Shown here in pieces: positions 24,024-31,758 of a DNA stretch of 64,000 nucleotides. Position 1 is the first letter of the stretch. The number at the start of each line of letters is the position of its first letter. Both the position numbers and the translations under genes were made by a program. The stretch comes from Pseudarthrobacter oxydans (GTDB taxonomy: Bacteria; Actinomycetota; Actinomycetes; Actinomycetales; Micrococcaceae), in the NCBI RefSeq assembly GCF_013314975.1, contig NZ_JABTYH010000002.1, forward strand, positions 1 to 64,000, read 5' to 3'. A model generated the notes under the pieces. It worked only from the letters and a program-made list of their open reading frames with translations. It did not search any database and was not told where the DNA came from.

Positions 24024-25169
24024 TCAGACCTGCAGGGTGGCGTAGTGGTGGCTGGTCTGGACGATGGCTGCAACCGTCTCAAGTTCGCTGTCGTCGCGGG
24101 GACCATAAACCAGGACCATGCCACTGGCCAGCCGGACGCCGGCCAGCGGATGGGGAACCGCCCAGCCCTTCGCCACCGCCTCCGCGGCCAATACCGGGGG
24201 CAAGGCAACGTGGAGTGAGCCGTCGTGGGCCGGATGCTGGTGGGCGAACTCGCCCACGGACGGCACCAGGAAACCGTCCGGAGTTGCAGCAGGAGCGGGG
24301 CCCAGCATGAGTCCCGTGGCTCCAGGCACCGAAATGGCAGACTGCCGGGTGGAAACACCGGCCAGCGTGCTGATGCGGGACAACAGTTTCTCCTGCAACT
24401 CCCGCCGCGCGTTGTCGCTTCGCTGTTCCTGCGGAATGGTCCATGAAACCTGCGGACGATGTCCAGCACGAAGCGGCAGGCCATCCTCCCGCAGCCCGGT
24501 CCACCCGGCCTTTACGTCACTGTCGCCGTTGGCGCGCGGCCGTGCCACGAATGCAAGCCGTTCACGGATCCAGCCGCCGAGTTCGGCCAGCGTCTCCCCG
24601 GTGATGCCGTGCCCACCCGGATCGCGGCGGGCATAGGCCGGGGCGGCGGACTCTGTGAGGAGATAGTTCCACGTCCGCAGCAGCAGCTCTGCCGGGATGA
24701 CCCGGTCCTGCTCGCCCTGCGCAACGAAGACGGGTACCCCGGCCAAGCGGGCCGCCGAGAGGGGCACCCCTGCGTCGAAGGGCAGGGTGCCGTACAGGAT
24801 CGCCCCGCCGGCAAAGCGATGGGGGTCGGAAAGCAGGAGGCCGCCGGCGAACGCCGCTCCCCCGCTGAATCCCACCAGCACCACGGGCCGGCCGGCCGGA
24901 GCAACGGCGTCAAGCCAGCTCCGGAACCAGGCCATGGTTTCGGTCAGGGATTCCTCGACGGGCCTGCCGATGCCACGGTTCCGGAACCAGGCGTAGCCGC
25001 CACCTTCAGCGATCGGCGCCCGCACGGCCGCGTAGACCGGGCCGGCGGGCAGGTGCTCTGCAAGACCGATGATCCCGCGTTCGCTTGAACCCCTGCCGTG
25101 CAGCAACACCACCAGCGGCTGCGCCGGGTCCGACGATCCGGCGGTTGCCACTACATACGGGGTGTTCAT
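24024..25169 (-). CDS. Alpha/beta hydrolase fused to luciferase-type (DUF5519) domain
   Basis: 381 aa. Residues 1-215 are a carboxylesterase/phospholipase-type hydrolase: VVLLHGRGSSERGI (oxyanion loop), nucleophile elbow VGFSGGAAFA, acid in VAQGEQDRVIP and catalytic His in DPGGHGITGE. Residues about 230-380 form a second domain like the DUF5519 luciferase-domain family, with FLVPSVGEFAHQHPAHDGSLHVALPP and GWAVPHPLAGVRL...VLVYGPRDDSELE. The second domain is usually a separate protein or a phospholipase fusion in actinobacteria. The SD and ATG overlap the stop of the upstream F420-type reductase gene (TAATG), so the two are one operon. Substrate unknown. Confidence 0.8.
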   Translation of the reverse strand: MNTPYVVATAGSSDPAQPLVVLLHGRGSSERGIIGLAEHLPAGPVYAAVRAPIAEGGGYAWFRNRGIGRPVEESLTETMAWFRSWLDAVAPAGRPVVLVGFSGGAAFAGGLLLSDPHRFAGGAILYGTLPFDAGVPLSAARLAGVPVFVAQGEQDRVIPAELLLRTWNYLLTESAAPAYARRDPGGHGITGETLAELGGWIRERLAFVARPRANGDSDVKAGWTGLREDGLPLRAGHRPQVSWTIPQEQRSDNARRELQEKLLSRISTLAGVSTRQSAISVPGATGLMLGPAPAATPDGFLVPSVGEFAHQHPAHDGSLHVALPPVLAAEAVAKGWAVPHPLAGVRLASGMVLVYGPRDDSELETVAAIVQTSHHYATLQV

Positions 25170-25852
25170 TAGTTGGTGACCTTGAGCCCGGTGTCCCAGT
25201 TGAAGTCTGCGAATTCAGGGTTGGCCTGCAGGGTCATCAGGACGAACTGGAAGCCCTCGAGCTCGCGGGCACGCTTGAGTGGTCCCACTACCAGGGGGCG
25301 CATTCCGGCGGCGCTGGCAAAGCCGCTGACTGCACGGGCGGCTGCGTCGTCGTCGCCTGCGATGAAGACGTCGAGGGGCTGGCCGTCCGACTCCCCGGCC
25401 ACCAGGGTGCCGGCGAAGGTGGTGTTGAAGGCCTTGACCACGCTTGCGCCGGCGGGTGCCAGCGCCGCGATTTCCTCTGCGGCGGATGTGCCCGGCTCCA
25501 CCACCAGGGAATCGAAGGTTTCGAAGTTCACCGGGTTGGTGATATCCACGATGGTCTTGCCTTCGAGCGCGGCACCGTAGGTGCTGACGACGGATTTGGC
25601 GGCGTCAAAAGGCACGGCGAGGACAACGATGCTGCCCTGGGGATCCTGCGCCGTGGTGCCGGAGGCGACGCCGGCACCCAGTTCGGCCGCAAGGGCCTGG
25701 GCCTTGCCTGCGTCCTGGCCGAGGATTTCGACGGTCTTGCGTGCCGCCAGGGCCCGGGTTGCGATGCCGCGGGCCATGTTGCCGTTGCCGATGATGGTGA
25801 TGTCAGTCATGGGGTTCTTCTTTCCAAAGATGCGGGCCAGGAGGTTTGTCAT
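25169..25852 (-). CDS. NADPH:F420 oxidoreductase-like NAD(P)-binding protein
   Basis: 227 aa. Rossmann start TDITIIGNGNMARGIATRALAARKTVEILGQD, then GSIVVLAVPFDAAKSVVSTYG, KTIVDITNPVNFETFDSLVVEPGTSAAEEIA and VVKAFNTTFAGTLVAGE, as in the F420-dependent NADP oxidoreductase/YqeB-like family. The GNGNMA nucleotide loop begins after a 14-residue leader; the ATG at 25810 (GGAAAGAAG upstream) would give a 213-aa protein starting right at the fold and may be the true start. Expressed from a near-consensus promoter at 25900-25928. Confidence 0.85.
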   Translation of the reverse strand: MTNLLARIFGKKNPMTDITIIGNGNMARGIATRALAARKTVEILGQDAGKAQALAAELGAGVASGTTAQDPQGSIVVLAVPFDAAKSVVSTYGAALEGKTIVDITNPVNFETFDSLVVEPGTSAAEEIAALAPAGASVVKAFNTTFAGTLVAGESDGQPLDVFIAGDDDAAARAVSGFASAAGMRPLVVGPLKRARELEGFQFVLMTLQANPEFADFNWDTGLKVTN

Positions 25853-25881
25853 GGGGTTCTGTTCTGCCGTTTGTGGATTAC

Positions 25882-25931
25882 TACTTGAAGCTACAACTAA
25901 ACGTACGTGCTTTTCGTTGAAGTGTCAAGTA
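25882..25931 (-). promoter_or_regulatory. Promoter with flanking inverted repeat before the F420-type reductase gene
   Basis: On the minus strand TTGACA (25923-25928) and TACGTT (25900-25905) are 17 bp apart. A perfect inverted repeat, TACTTGA (25882-25888) and TCAAGTA (25925-25931), brackets the promoter. This is a plausible site for a MarR/HxlR-type repressor, families that often control such reductases. The divergent gene starts at 25987. Confidence 0.55.
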
Positions 25932-25986
25932 TTTTTTGGGCCGAAAGACACCAGCGAATGTCGTGCCGACAGTGCATACTGGCGCC

Positions 25987-26451
25987 ATGACTGATGCAGC
26001 GCGAAAACCGGACCGGATCCTCCTCGTGCTGCTGGGGGTTATCGGACTGCTGGTGGTGGTGGCCCTGGCCGTGGTGTTTTCCCGGGGAGATCCTGAACCC
26101 CTCGATGAGGCCAGCCCGGCCGGAGTCGTCCAGCGGTACAGCACGGCCGTGATCGACGGCGACCTCGCAACTGCCGAAACGTACCTCACGGATTCCGCCC
26201 GCACCATCTGCCGCGGCTCGTACTTCGGTGAGCCCCGGCCAGCCCGGGTGGTCCTGGTGTCCACGTCGGAGCGGGACCAGTCAGCCACCGTGCGCGTCTC
26301 AATCGTCAACTCGTCCCAGGACGGGCCCTTCGGCCCCTCCGAGTACGAGTCGGAAGACATCTTCTCGCTGGTGAAGGCGGATGGAGACTGGAAGATCAGC
26401 CAGGCGCCGTACCAGCTGATGGCATGCACCGGAACACAGGTCAAACCATGA
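25987..26451 (+). CDS. Membrane-anchored hypothetical protein
   Basis: 154 aa. One membrane segment at about 10-35 (RILLVLLGVIGLLVVVALAVVF), then an extracellular domain of about 115 residues with an NTF2-like/DUF4878 pattern: ASPAGVVQRYSTAVIDGDLATAETYLTDSA...VRVSIVNSS...VKADGDWKISQAPY. Such domains occur in secreted actinobacterial proteins of unknown role. The ATG at 25987 starts just before the charged N terminus. It overlaps the next gene by ATGA. Confidence 0.75.
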   Translation: MTDAARKPDRILLVLLGVIGLLVVVALAVVFSRGDPEPLDEASPAGVVQRYSTAVIDGDLATAETYLTDSARTICRGSYFGEPRPARVVLVSTSERDQSATVRVSIVNSSQDGPFGPSEYESEDIFSLVKADGDWKISQAPYQLMACTGTQVKP

Positions 26452-28226
26452 GCGCCCCGGCAGGCACGACGGTTCTGCCGGCGGGGCTCGCCCAGGTGAC
26501 GCTGCGCCGGCTCATCCAGTACGCCCTGCTGTTCGCCCTGGTGGTAATTGCCGCCAGTGGCCTCAGCGGACTGCTCGACCGGCTGTTCACGTCAGGGGCT
26601 GTGCTGGCATCCACGGATGTGGCCGGACTCGCCCGGTCCTTGGCCTTTACCCTGATCGGCGGTCCGCTCGCCCTGCTCCTGTGGTGGTTTGTGTGGCGCA
26701 GGCTCGACGACGAGGCAGAGCGCAGGTCCGCCGGGTGGGGCCTCTACCTCACCGCCATGTATGGGGTTTCCCTGATCATCTTCACCACCTCGCTGTTGGG
26801 GATGGCGGCGTCCCTGATAGGGCGGCGGGACGGTGACTGGGCGCCGGCGCTTGCCAACGCCATCGCCTGGGCGGCCATCTGGGGGTGGCACCGCTGGATG
26901 TGGAAGCACTCCCGGAAGCCCACGGTCCACCTGGACGACGTGAGGGCCGTCGTAGGCTCAGTGTTTGGCCTGCTGCTCGGCGCCGGAGCCGGCATCGCAG
27001 CGCTCAGCGGCCTGCTCGACGTCGCTGTCCGCGGCTTCCCCCTGACGGTGACCGTTGAGCCCTGGTGGTACTCCGTGCTCCGCTCGCTCGTGTGGGCGGC
27101 GGGCGGAACCGTGGTCTGGTGGTGGCACTGGTTCAGGGAAGGCGGGCGCCGCTTCCAGACCAACCTGGTTGACAGCATCATGATCATCGTCGGGGTTTTC
27201 GCGGCCGGCATCACTGCCCTCGGCGGGGCGGGCGTGGTCCTGTTTGTGTTCCTGCGGCTGGCGTTCGACCGGGATGACCCCCTGAACGAACTGCTGGAGC
27301 CGCTGGCTCCGGCCGTGGCCGCAACACTCGTGGGGGCGCTGGTGTGGCGCTACCACCGCACCGCGTCCATCCGCCGGTCCCCCGCCACCACGCGTGCCAG
27401 CCTCCTGGTGACGTCCGCGGTTGCCCTGGCTGCTTCAGCGTCCGGGGTGGGCGTTGTGGTGAACGCACTGCTGGCAGCCGCCGTTTCCCCGCTGGCGGGT
27501 GGGGCTACGCGCACCTTGCTCCTTGGCGGTATCAGTTCCCTCCTGGTGGGCGGGCCGGTCTGGTGGCTGGCGTGGAAGCCCAGGAGCCAGCCTCAGTCTG
27601 CCGATGCCATCCCGCCCGGACGCCGCGTGTACCTCATCGCATTCTTTGGCGTCAGCGCCGTGGTGGCACTCATTACGCTCCTGGTGATCGGCTACCGGGT
27701 CTTCGAGTTCCTGCTCGGGGACGTCACAGGCGGCAGCCTCCTGGACCGCATCCGTGCACCGTTCGGGCTCCTGGTGGCTGCCGCCCTTGTGGCCGGGTAC
27801 CACTTCGCCCTGTGGCGGCACGACCGCGCCCTCCTCCCGGCCGCCCAGCCGGCCAGGAAACGGACCATCGAGCAGCTCACCCTGGTCGTGGGGCAGCACC
27901 CGGACCCGGACGCCTTGGCACGGGGCATTGCTGACGCCACGGGCGCTGCCAGGGTCACCGTCTGGGTACGGGCGGACGACGGCGGCCCGGTCCTTCCGGC
28001 GGCCGGTGCAGATTCGGTGGGGGCAGCTTCCAGCGCAGTTTCGCCAGCATCGGACACCAGCGCCGGCGGAGCTGCCTCTCAAGCCGCTGACGCTGCTCCG
28101 GCCGCCGGTGACGCCGTCGCCGTCCAGGTGGCCAAAGCCGTGGAGAACGTTACGGCCCCGCACGTTCTGGTGATCCTGGGCCCGGGGTCGCGGCTGGAAG
28201 TCATCCCGCTGGGCTCGCTGCGCTGA
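26448..28226 (+). CDS. Large DUF5671-type polytopic membrane protein
   Basis: 592 aa. Several four-helix modules in a row (about 20-155, 160-300, 305-440 and the first part of a fifth to about 490), each ending in a Trp-rich WxxW...R segment (LLLWWFVWRRLDD, TVVWWWHWFREG, GPVWWLAWKPR). This matches the DUF5671 repeat. After the last helix comes a 120-residue cytoplasmic part: a short alpha/beta segment (RTIEQLTLVVGQHPDPDALARGIADATGAARVTVWV), an Ala/Ser-rich linker and a final strand pair (APHVLVILGPGSRLEVIPLGSL). Function unknown. Its start overlaps the stop of the 154-aa membrane protein gene. Confidence 0.75.
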   Translation: MSAPAGTTVLPAGLAQVTLRRLIQYALLFALVVIAASGLSGLLDRLFTSGAVLASTDVAGLARSLAFTLIGGPLALLLWWFVWRRLDDEAERRSAGWGLYLTAMYGVSLIIFTTSLLGMAASLIGRRDGDWAPALANAIAWAAIWGWHRWMWKHSRKPTVHLDDVRAVVGSVFGLLLGAGAGIAALSGLLDVAVRGFPLTVTVEPWWYSVLRSLVWAAGGTVVWWWHWFREGGRRFQTNLVDSIMIIVGVFAAGITALGGAGVVLFVFLRLAFDRDDPLNELLEPLAPAVAATLVGALVWRYHRTASIRRSPATTRASLLVTSAVALAASASGVGVVVNALLAAAVSPLAGGATRTLLLGGISSLLVGGPVWWLAWKPRSQPQSADAIPPGRRVYLIAFFGVSAVVALITLLVIGYRVFEFLLGDVTGGSLLDRIRAPFGLLVAAALVAGYHFALWRHDRALLPAAQPARKRTIEQLTLVVGQHPDPDALARGIADATGAARVTVWVRADDGGPVLPAAGADSVGAASSAVSPASDTSAGGAASQAADAAPAAGDAVAVQVAKAVENVTAPHVLVILGPGSRLEVIPLGSLR

Positions 28227-28336
28227 GCGGACTACAAAGTGGGGACATCCACAAAATGACGTAGGGTCTTCAGCCCGGACTTCTCTAGACTGGCCAATGG
28301 ACGTTGAACCACGGACAGAGAGCAAGGGAGCACAGC

Positions 28337-28759
28337 ATGAGCGGAGTAGTTGTTGTAGGTGTGGACGGCAGCCCGTCGGCACGGAAGGCTGCGGAAGTGG
28401 CGCTGGGCCTTGCAAAATCGCTGGGAGGTTCCCTCCACATCGTCACCGCATTCGACGTCGACCGGTCCGAGACCTTCGGCGTGGGCTCTGATGAAGTGAA
28501 GGTCTGGAACTCCGAGGCCGCCGAAACGGTGGCAAAGTCCCTTGGCGAAACACGGCCGGGAGTGGAGATCAGCTACTTCGCAGCCCGCGGCAAGCCCGCT
28601 GACGCACTCATCAAGGAAGCCATGCGCCTGGACGCCCGGCTGATCGTCGTCGGGAACCGGCGCATGCGCGGCATCGGCCGCCTCCTCGGCAGCGTGGCAA
28701 ACAGCGTGGCGCACAACGCGCCGTGCGACGTCTACATCGCCAACACCTACGACGACTAA
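28337..28759 (+). CDS. Universal stress protein (UspA family)
   Basis: 140 aa, single Usp domain. The N-terminal strand and loop are VVVVGVDGSPSARKA. The ATP-binding motif G-x2-G-x9-G-S is seen as VVGNRRMRGIGRLLGSVANSVAHNAPCDVYI, so it is the ATP-binding type. I use the ATG at 28337 (GGGAG upstream) rather than a longer in-frame form. Monocistronic, ended by a perfect 36-bp palindrome. Confidence 0.92.
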   Translation: MSGVVVVGVDGSPSARKAAEVALGLAKSLGGSLHIVTAFDVDRSETFGVGSDEVKVWNSEAAETVAKSLGETRPGVEISYFAARGKPADALIKEAMRLDARLIVVGNRRMRGIGRLLGSVANSVAHNAPCDVYIANTYDD

Positions 28760-28782
28760 ACCCACCCAACGGGGCAAAGGAC

Positions 28783-28818
28783 AGCGGACGACGGCGGGAG
28801 CTCCCGCCGTCGTCCGCT
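28783..28818. terminator. Dispersed palindrome copy, perfect 36 bp
   Basis: AGCGGACGACGGCGGGAG is followed directly by its exact complement (18 + 18 bp, no loop), 23 nt after the universal stress gene. One of the longest perfect copies. Confidence 0.75.
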
Positions 28819-28844
28819 TGCTTTATGCGCCTCTTGCTCAAGAT

Positions 28845-28874
28845 TTGCCAAGTTTATCCCGTCGATAGATAAAC
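28845..28874 (+). promoter_or_regulatory. Promoter with internal operator before 54-aa ORF
   Basis: TTGCCA (28845-28850) and GATAAA/TAGATA (about 28866-28873) form a -35/-10 pair. GTTTATC (28852-28858) and GATAAAC (28868-28874) form a perfect 7-bp inverted repeat covering the spacer and -10 region, the typical position of a repressor site. Confidence 0.45.
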
Positions 28875-28936
28875 CCTCTTCCGCTGCCGTCCCGGCCTGC
28901 CTACGGTTAGCTTCACAAGCACGCCAAGGGGGATAC

Positions 28937-29101
28937 ATGGAACGCTCGGACGACGCTACGCAGACTGCCCGCGAGGATGGCCAGCAGCCTGCAATTTCGG
29001 ACCCGCTGGAGGGCCGTCAGCGGACAGTCGCCGAGTGGACGGGCGACCTCCTGGTCGGCATCCGGCAGCCCGTGCAGTTCAGGCTGGCGGACTGGCCGTA
29101 G
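28937..29101 (+). CDS. Small acidic protein, 54 aa
   Basis: An ORF of 55 codons starting MERSDDATQTAREDGQQ and ending VQFRLADWP. It has a good SD (AAGGGGGA, 28926-28933), a promoter-like region with an internal inverted repeat 65-90 bp upstream and G/C-ending codons. No recognised family. It ends just before the convergent 80-aa gene (29111). Confidence 0.55.
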   Translation: MERSDDATQTAREDGQQPAISDPLEGRQRTVAEWTGDLLVGIRQPVQFRLADWP

Positions 29102-29110
29102 CCCTGATCC

Positions 29111-29353
29111 CTAGGTCGAGGCGTCCTTCTCGATCTCCTCGGCAAGGTCATCGACGGCCTCCGGACGCAAGCTTATGCCGGCCTCGTCGAAGCGTTCCTC
29201 AAGCACGTGGCTGACGTCGTCCTCGACGTGGCCCAGGCGGATCTCGTCCCGGATTTCGTCCGCGATACTCTCCGCCGTCGCCACGCCGTCAACCTCCTCC
29301 ACGGCATCGTCGCCAGAAGGGGCGCCTGCGGGGTCAGCTCCAGTGTCAGTCAT
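29111..29353 (-). CDS. Small acidic protein, 80 aa
   Basis: 80 aa with about one third Asp/Glu. The first 25 residues are disordered; the rest is helical (ATAESIADEIRDEIRLGHVEDDVSHVLEERFDEAGISLRPEAVDDLAEEIEKD). Homologues of this kind are common as conserved hypotheticals in Arthrobacter (recall, not tested). The ATG at 29353 is the natural start; the downstream gene converges. Confidence 0.65.
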   Translation of the reverse strand: MTDTGADPAGAPSGDDAVEEVDGVATAESIADEIRDEIRLGHVEDDVSHVLEERFDEAGISLRPEAVDDLAEEIEKDAST

Positions 29354-29396
29354 ACCCCATCGTGGCCAATTGCGGGTGGGCGGTCAACAGCCGGCC

Positions 29397-29615
29397 CTAT
29401 CCTTTGATCTCCACTTTGACGAAGTCCTCCCGGTGGAACATGCGGCGCTCGGACCACCCGTCCAGGACCACCCAGATAATGGAGCCGTCCGGTGTGGACC
29501 CGTCCACCACGCCGCAGCCGATATGTTGCCCGTCCTGAGAGAGGCGTACCGGCTGGCCTGCGGGCAGGGCGTTCCAGGACACCCGCCGCCAGCTGTGAGC
29601 TTCGCTCGGTTTCAT
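29397..29615 (-). CDS. Small beta-rich hypothetical protein, 72 aa
   Basis: 72 aa, WNALPAGQPVRLSQDGQHIGCGVVDGSTPDGSIIWVVLDGWSERRMFHREDFVKVEI, suggesting a small SH3-like or PRC-like beta barrel. It starts at the ATG at 29615, 5 nt after the stop of the 80-aa gene at 29621, so it is the last gene of the metF end of the glycine operon or of a short attached cistron. Function unknown. Confidence 0.6.
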   Translation of the reverse strand: MKPSEAHSWRRVSWNALPAGQPVRLSQDGQHIGCGVVDGSTPDGSIIWVVLDGWSERRMFHREDFVKVEIKG

Positions 29616-29620
29616 GGCGC

Positions 29621-29863
29621 CTACCGCAGGACGACGGTCCGGTTGCCCAGCAGCAGGATCCGGCCCTCGCAGTGCCAGCGGACGGCATTCCGGAGCGCCA
29701 CGCACTCCGCGTCCCGGCCCACCGCCACCAGGTCGTCCGCGGTGTACGTGTGGTCCACCTCGATGACCTGCTGCGAGATGAACGGGCCCTCATAAGGCCC
29801 CGCGTTGGTGAGCTGCCGCCCAAGATGCGGCTCCTGGCGGGTTGTCACAGGGTTAGTTGTCAC
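29621..29863 (-). CDS. Small hypothetical protein, 80 aa
   Basis: 80 aa with a conserved-looking core (VIEVDHTYTADDLVAVGRDAECVALRNAVRWHCEGRILLLGNRTVVLR) and two Cys. Its start overlaps the end of metF by 11 bp and it is followed after 5 nt by another small gene, so it is translationally coupled to the glycine operon. No recognised domain. Confidence 0.6.
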   Translation of the reverse strand: MTTNPVTTRQEPHLGRQLTNAGPYEGPFISQQVIEVDHTYTADDLVAVGRDAECVALRNAVRWHCEGRILLLGNRTVVLR

Positions 29864-30686
29864 GTGCTGCTCCTCGGATCAAAGCTGTCTGGAGTGCGGA
29901 AGGGGAAGACGCGGCCGCATCGTTGGGGACCGCATCGAGGCTGTTGAAGCTGTAGAGGTGGATGCCGGCGACGGTGCCGGGCGTGGTTTTGAGCCCGGCC
30001 ACCAGGGTGTCCGGGGAGTACCGGTCGCCGCTGAGGAGTTTGCGGGCCAGCGGGCCCTTGCGGCTGAGGAACTTCAGGGAACTTCCGACGCCGATCTGCG
30101 TGGCGAGTGCCACCAGCTTGGTCCGCGGGACGGACCCCGCCACGCCCGCCCACAGGGGCAGGTGGACGCCTTCGCGGCGCAGGAGCGCGGCGTAATCGTG
30201 GATCTTGCCGGCGGAAAAGCACATCTGCGTGACTACATGCGAGGCAAGAGGCTGCTTGGCCAGCAGCCCGTCCAGCAGGTCCAGGGGGCTGACCAGCGGG
30301 TGGCCCTCCGGGTATCCGGCCACGCCCACGCGCATCATTCCGCCGGTGTACTGGGCGATGTCCTCGAGGACCGGAAGCGCCGAGTCGTAGGTGCCGGCGG
30401 GCTGCTTCCGGTCTCCCCCAATAACGAAGACTTCGCGGATTCCCGCAGCATCGCAGCCACGGATGATCTCGGTGAGCTCGGCACGGCTGCGGATGCTCCG
30501 GGCGGCGAGGTGCGGGATCACCTGGTAGCCGGCGTCGCTCAGCTCCACGGCGGTGCGCATGGTGCGCTCGATGCCGTGGTGCGGCAGGCAGGTGACGCTC
30601 AGCGGCGTGGCCGCGGACACCTTGGCTCGGACCTGCTCAACGATTCCCTCGGAGGGAATGATTTCGATTCTGACGGGGAACATCAT
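29853..30686 (-). CDS. metF: Methylenetetrahydrofolate reductase (MetF-like)
   Basis: 277 aa TIM-barrel flavoprotein of the MTHFR family that interconverts 5,10-methylene-THF and 5-methyl-THF. Landmarks: FPVRIEIIPSEG at the N terminus, SVTCLPHHGIERTMRTAVELSDAGYQVIPHLAARSIRSRAEL, VFVIGGDRKQPAGTYDS, VGVAGYPEGHPL and QMCFSAGKIHDY. It differs from methionine-pathway MetF in length and C terminus and resembles the copies found with glycine or methyl-donor catabolism genes. In this operon it probably drains methylene-THF made by the glycine cleavage system. SD AGGA upstream of the tandem ATG at 30686. Confidence 0.82.
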   Translation of the reverse strand: MMFPVRIEIIPSEGIVEQVRAKVSAATPLSVTCLPHHGIERTMRTAVELSDAGYQVIPHLAARSIRSRAELTEIIRGCDAAGIREVFVIGGDRKQPAGTYDSALPVLEDIAQYTGGMMRVGVAGYPEGHPLVSPLDLLDGLLAKQPLASHVVTQMCFSAGKIHDYAALLRREGVHLPLWAGVAGSVPRTKLVALATQIGVGSSLKFLSRKGPLARKLLSGDRYSPDTLVAGLKTTPGTVAGIHLYSFNSLDAVPNDAAASSPSALQTALIRGAARDN

Positions 30687-30736
30687 TGGTCCTGTCTTTG
30701 CTTCAGTTTTCAGGGGCTTCAGCGGTGGCTATCCCG

Positions 30737-31744
30737 TCATGCAGTGGCCGCCAGCAGGGAGCTGGCTTCCTGGCGGGTGCTGCCGGAGGACTCGATGTGG
30801 GCGAGTTCGGCGGGGATCTCCCAGCCCTTCTTCCGCATCGCGGTGGCCCAGAGCCGCCCGGCGCGGTAGGAGGAGCGGACCAGCGGCCCGGACATCACGC
30901 CGAGGAACCCGATCTCGGTGGCCTCGTCCTGGAGGTCCACGAATTCCTGCGGCTTGACCCACCGGTCCACCGGCAGGTGCCGCTCACTCGGGCGCAGGTA
31001 CTGGGTGATGGTGATCAGGTCGCACCCGGCCTCGTGCAGGTCCCGCAGGGCCTCGGAGATCTCCTCGCGGGTCTCGCCCATGCCCAGGATCAGGTTGGAC
31101 TTGGTGACCATGCCCAGGTTCCGGCCCTGCGTGATCACGTCCAGGGACCGCTCGTACCGGAAGGCCGGACGGATCCGCTTGAAGATCCGCGGCACCGTCT
31201 CGACGTTGTGCGCGAACACCTCGGGCTTGGAATCGCAGATCGCTTTGATGTGCTCGGGTTTGCCGGAGAAGTCCGGGATCAGCAGCTCGACGCCGGTGCC
31301 GGGGTTCAGTTCGTGGATCTTCCGGACCGTCTCGGCGTACAGCCACACGCCCTCGTCTTCGAGGTCGTCCCGGGCCACGCCGGTGACGGTGGCGTAGCGC
31401 AGCTGCATCGCCTGCACGGAGCGAGCCACCTTGGTGGGTTCGAACATGTCCACCGGGGAGGGCTTGCCGGTATCGATCTGGCAGAAATCACAGCGCCGGG
31501 TGCACTCCGAGCCGCCGATCAGGAACGTGGCTTCCTTGTCCTCCCAGCACTCGAAAATGTTGGGACAACCGGCCTCCTCACACACCGTGTGCAGGCCTTC
31601 CTTCTTGACCAGGTTCTTCAAGCCCACGAACTCCGGGCCCATCTGGACCTTGGCCTTGATCCACTCCGGCTTCCGCTCCACCGGAACAGCAGCATTACGC
31701 TGTTCAACGCGCAACAGCTTCCGGCCTTCAGGTGCCAATGTCAT
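30737..31744 (-). CDS. lipA: Lipoyl synthase
   Basis: 335 aa radical-SAM enzyme that inserts two sulfurs into protein-bound octanoate, here most relevantly on GcvH. Both Fe-S clusters are visible: the auxiliary cluster motif [12 protein letters not shown] and the radical-SAM motif CTRRCDFC, plus the C-terminal RSSYRAG with the auxiliary-cluster Ser. Start at the ATG at 31744 (GAAAGAAG upstream), 14 nt after sdaA. No lipB or lplA is next to it. Confidence 0.96.
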   Translation of the reverse strand: MTLAPEGRKLLRVEQRNAAVPVERKPEWIKAKVQMGPEFVGLKNLVKKEGLHTVCEEAGCPNIFECWEDKEATFLIGGSECTRRCDFCQIDTGKPSPVDMFEPTKVARSVQAMQLRYATVTGVARDDLEDEGVWLYAETVRKIHELNPGTGVELLIPDFSGKPEHIKAICDSKPEVFAHNVETVPRIFKRIRPAFRYERSLDVITQGRNLGMVTKSNLILGMGETREEISEALRDLHEAGCDLITITQYLRPSERHLPVDRWVKPQEFVDLQDEATEIGFLGVMSGPLVRSSYRAGRLWATAMRKKGWEIPAELAHIESSGSTRQEASSLLAATA

Positions 31745-31758
31745 GTGGTTTTCTTCTT

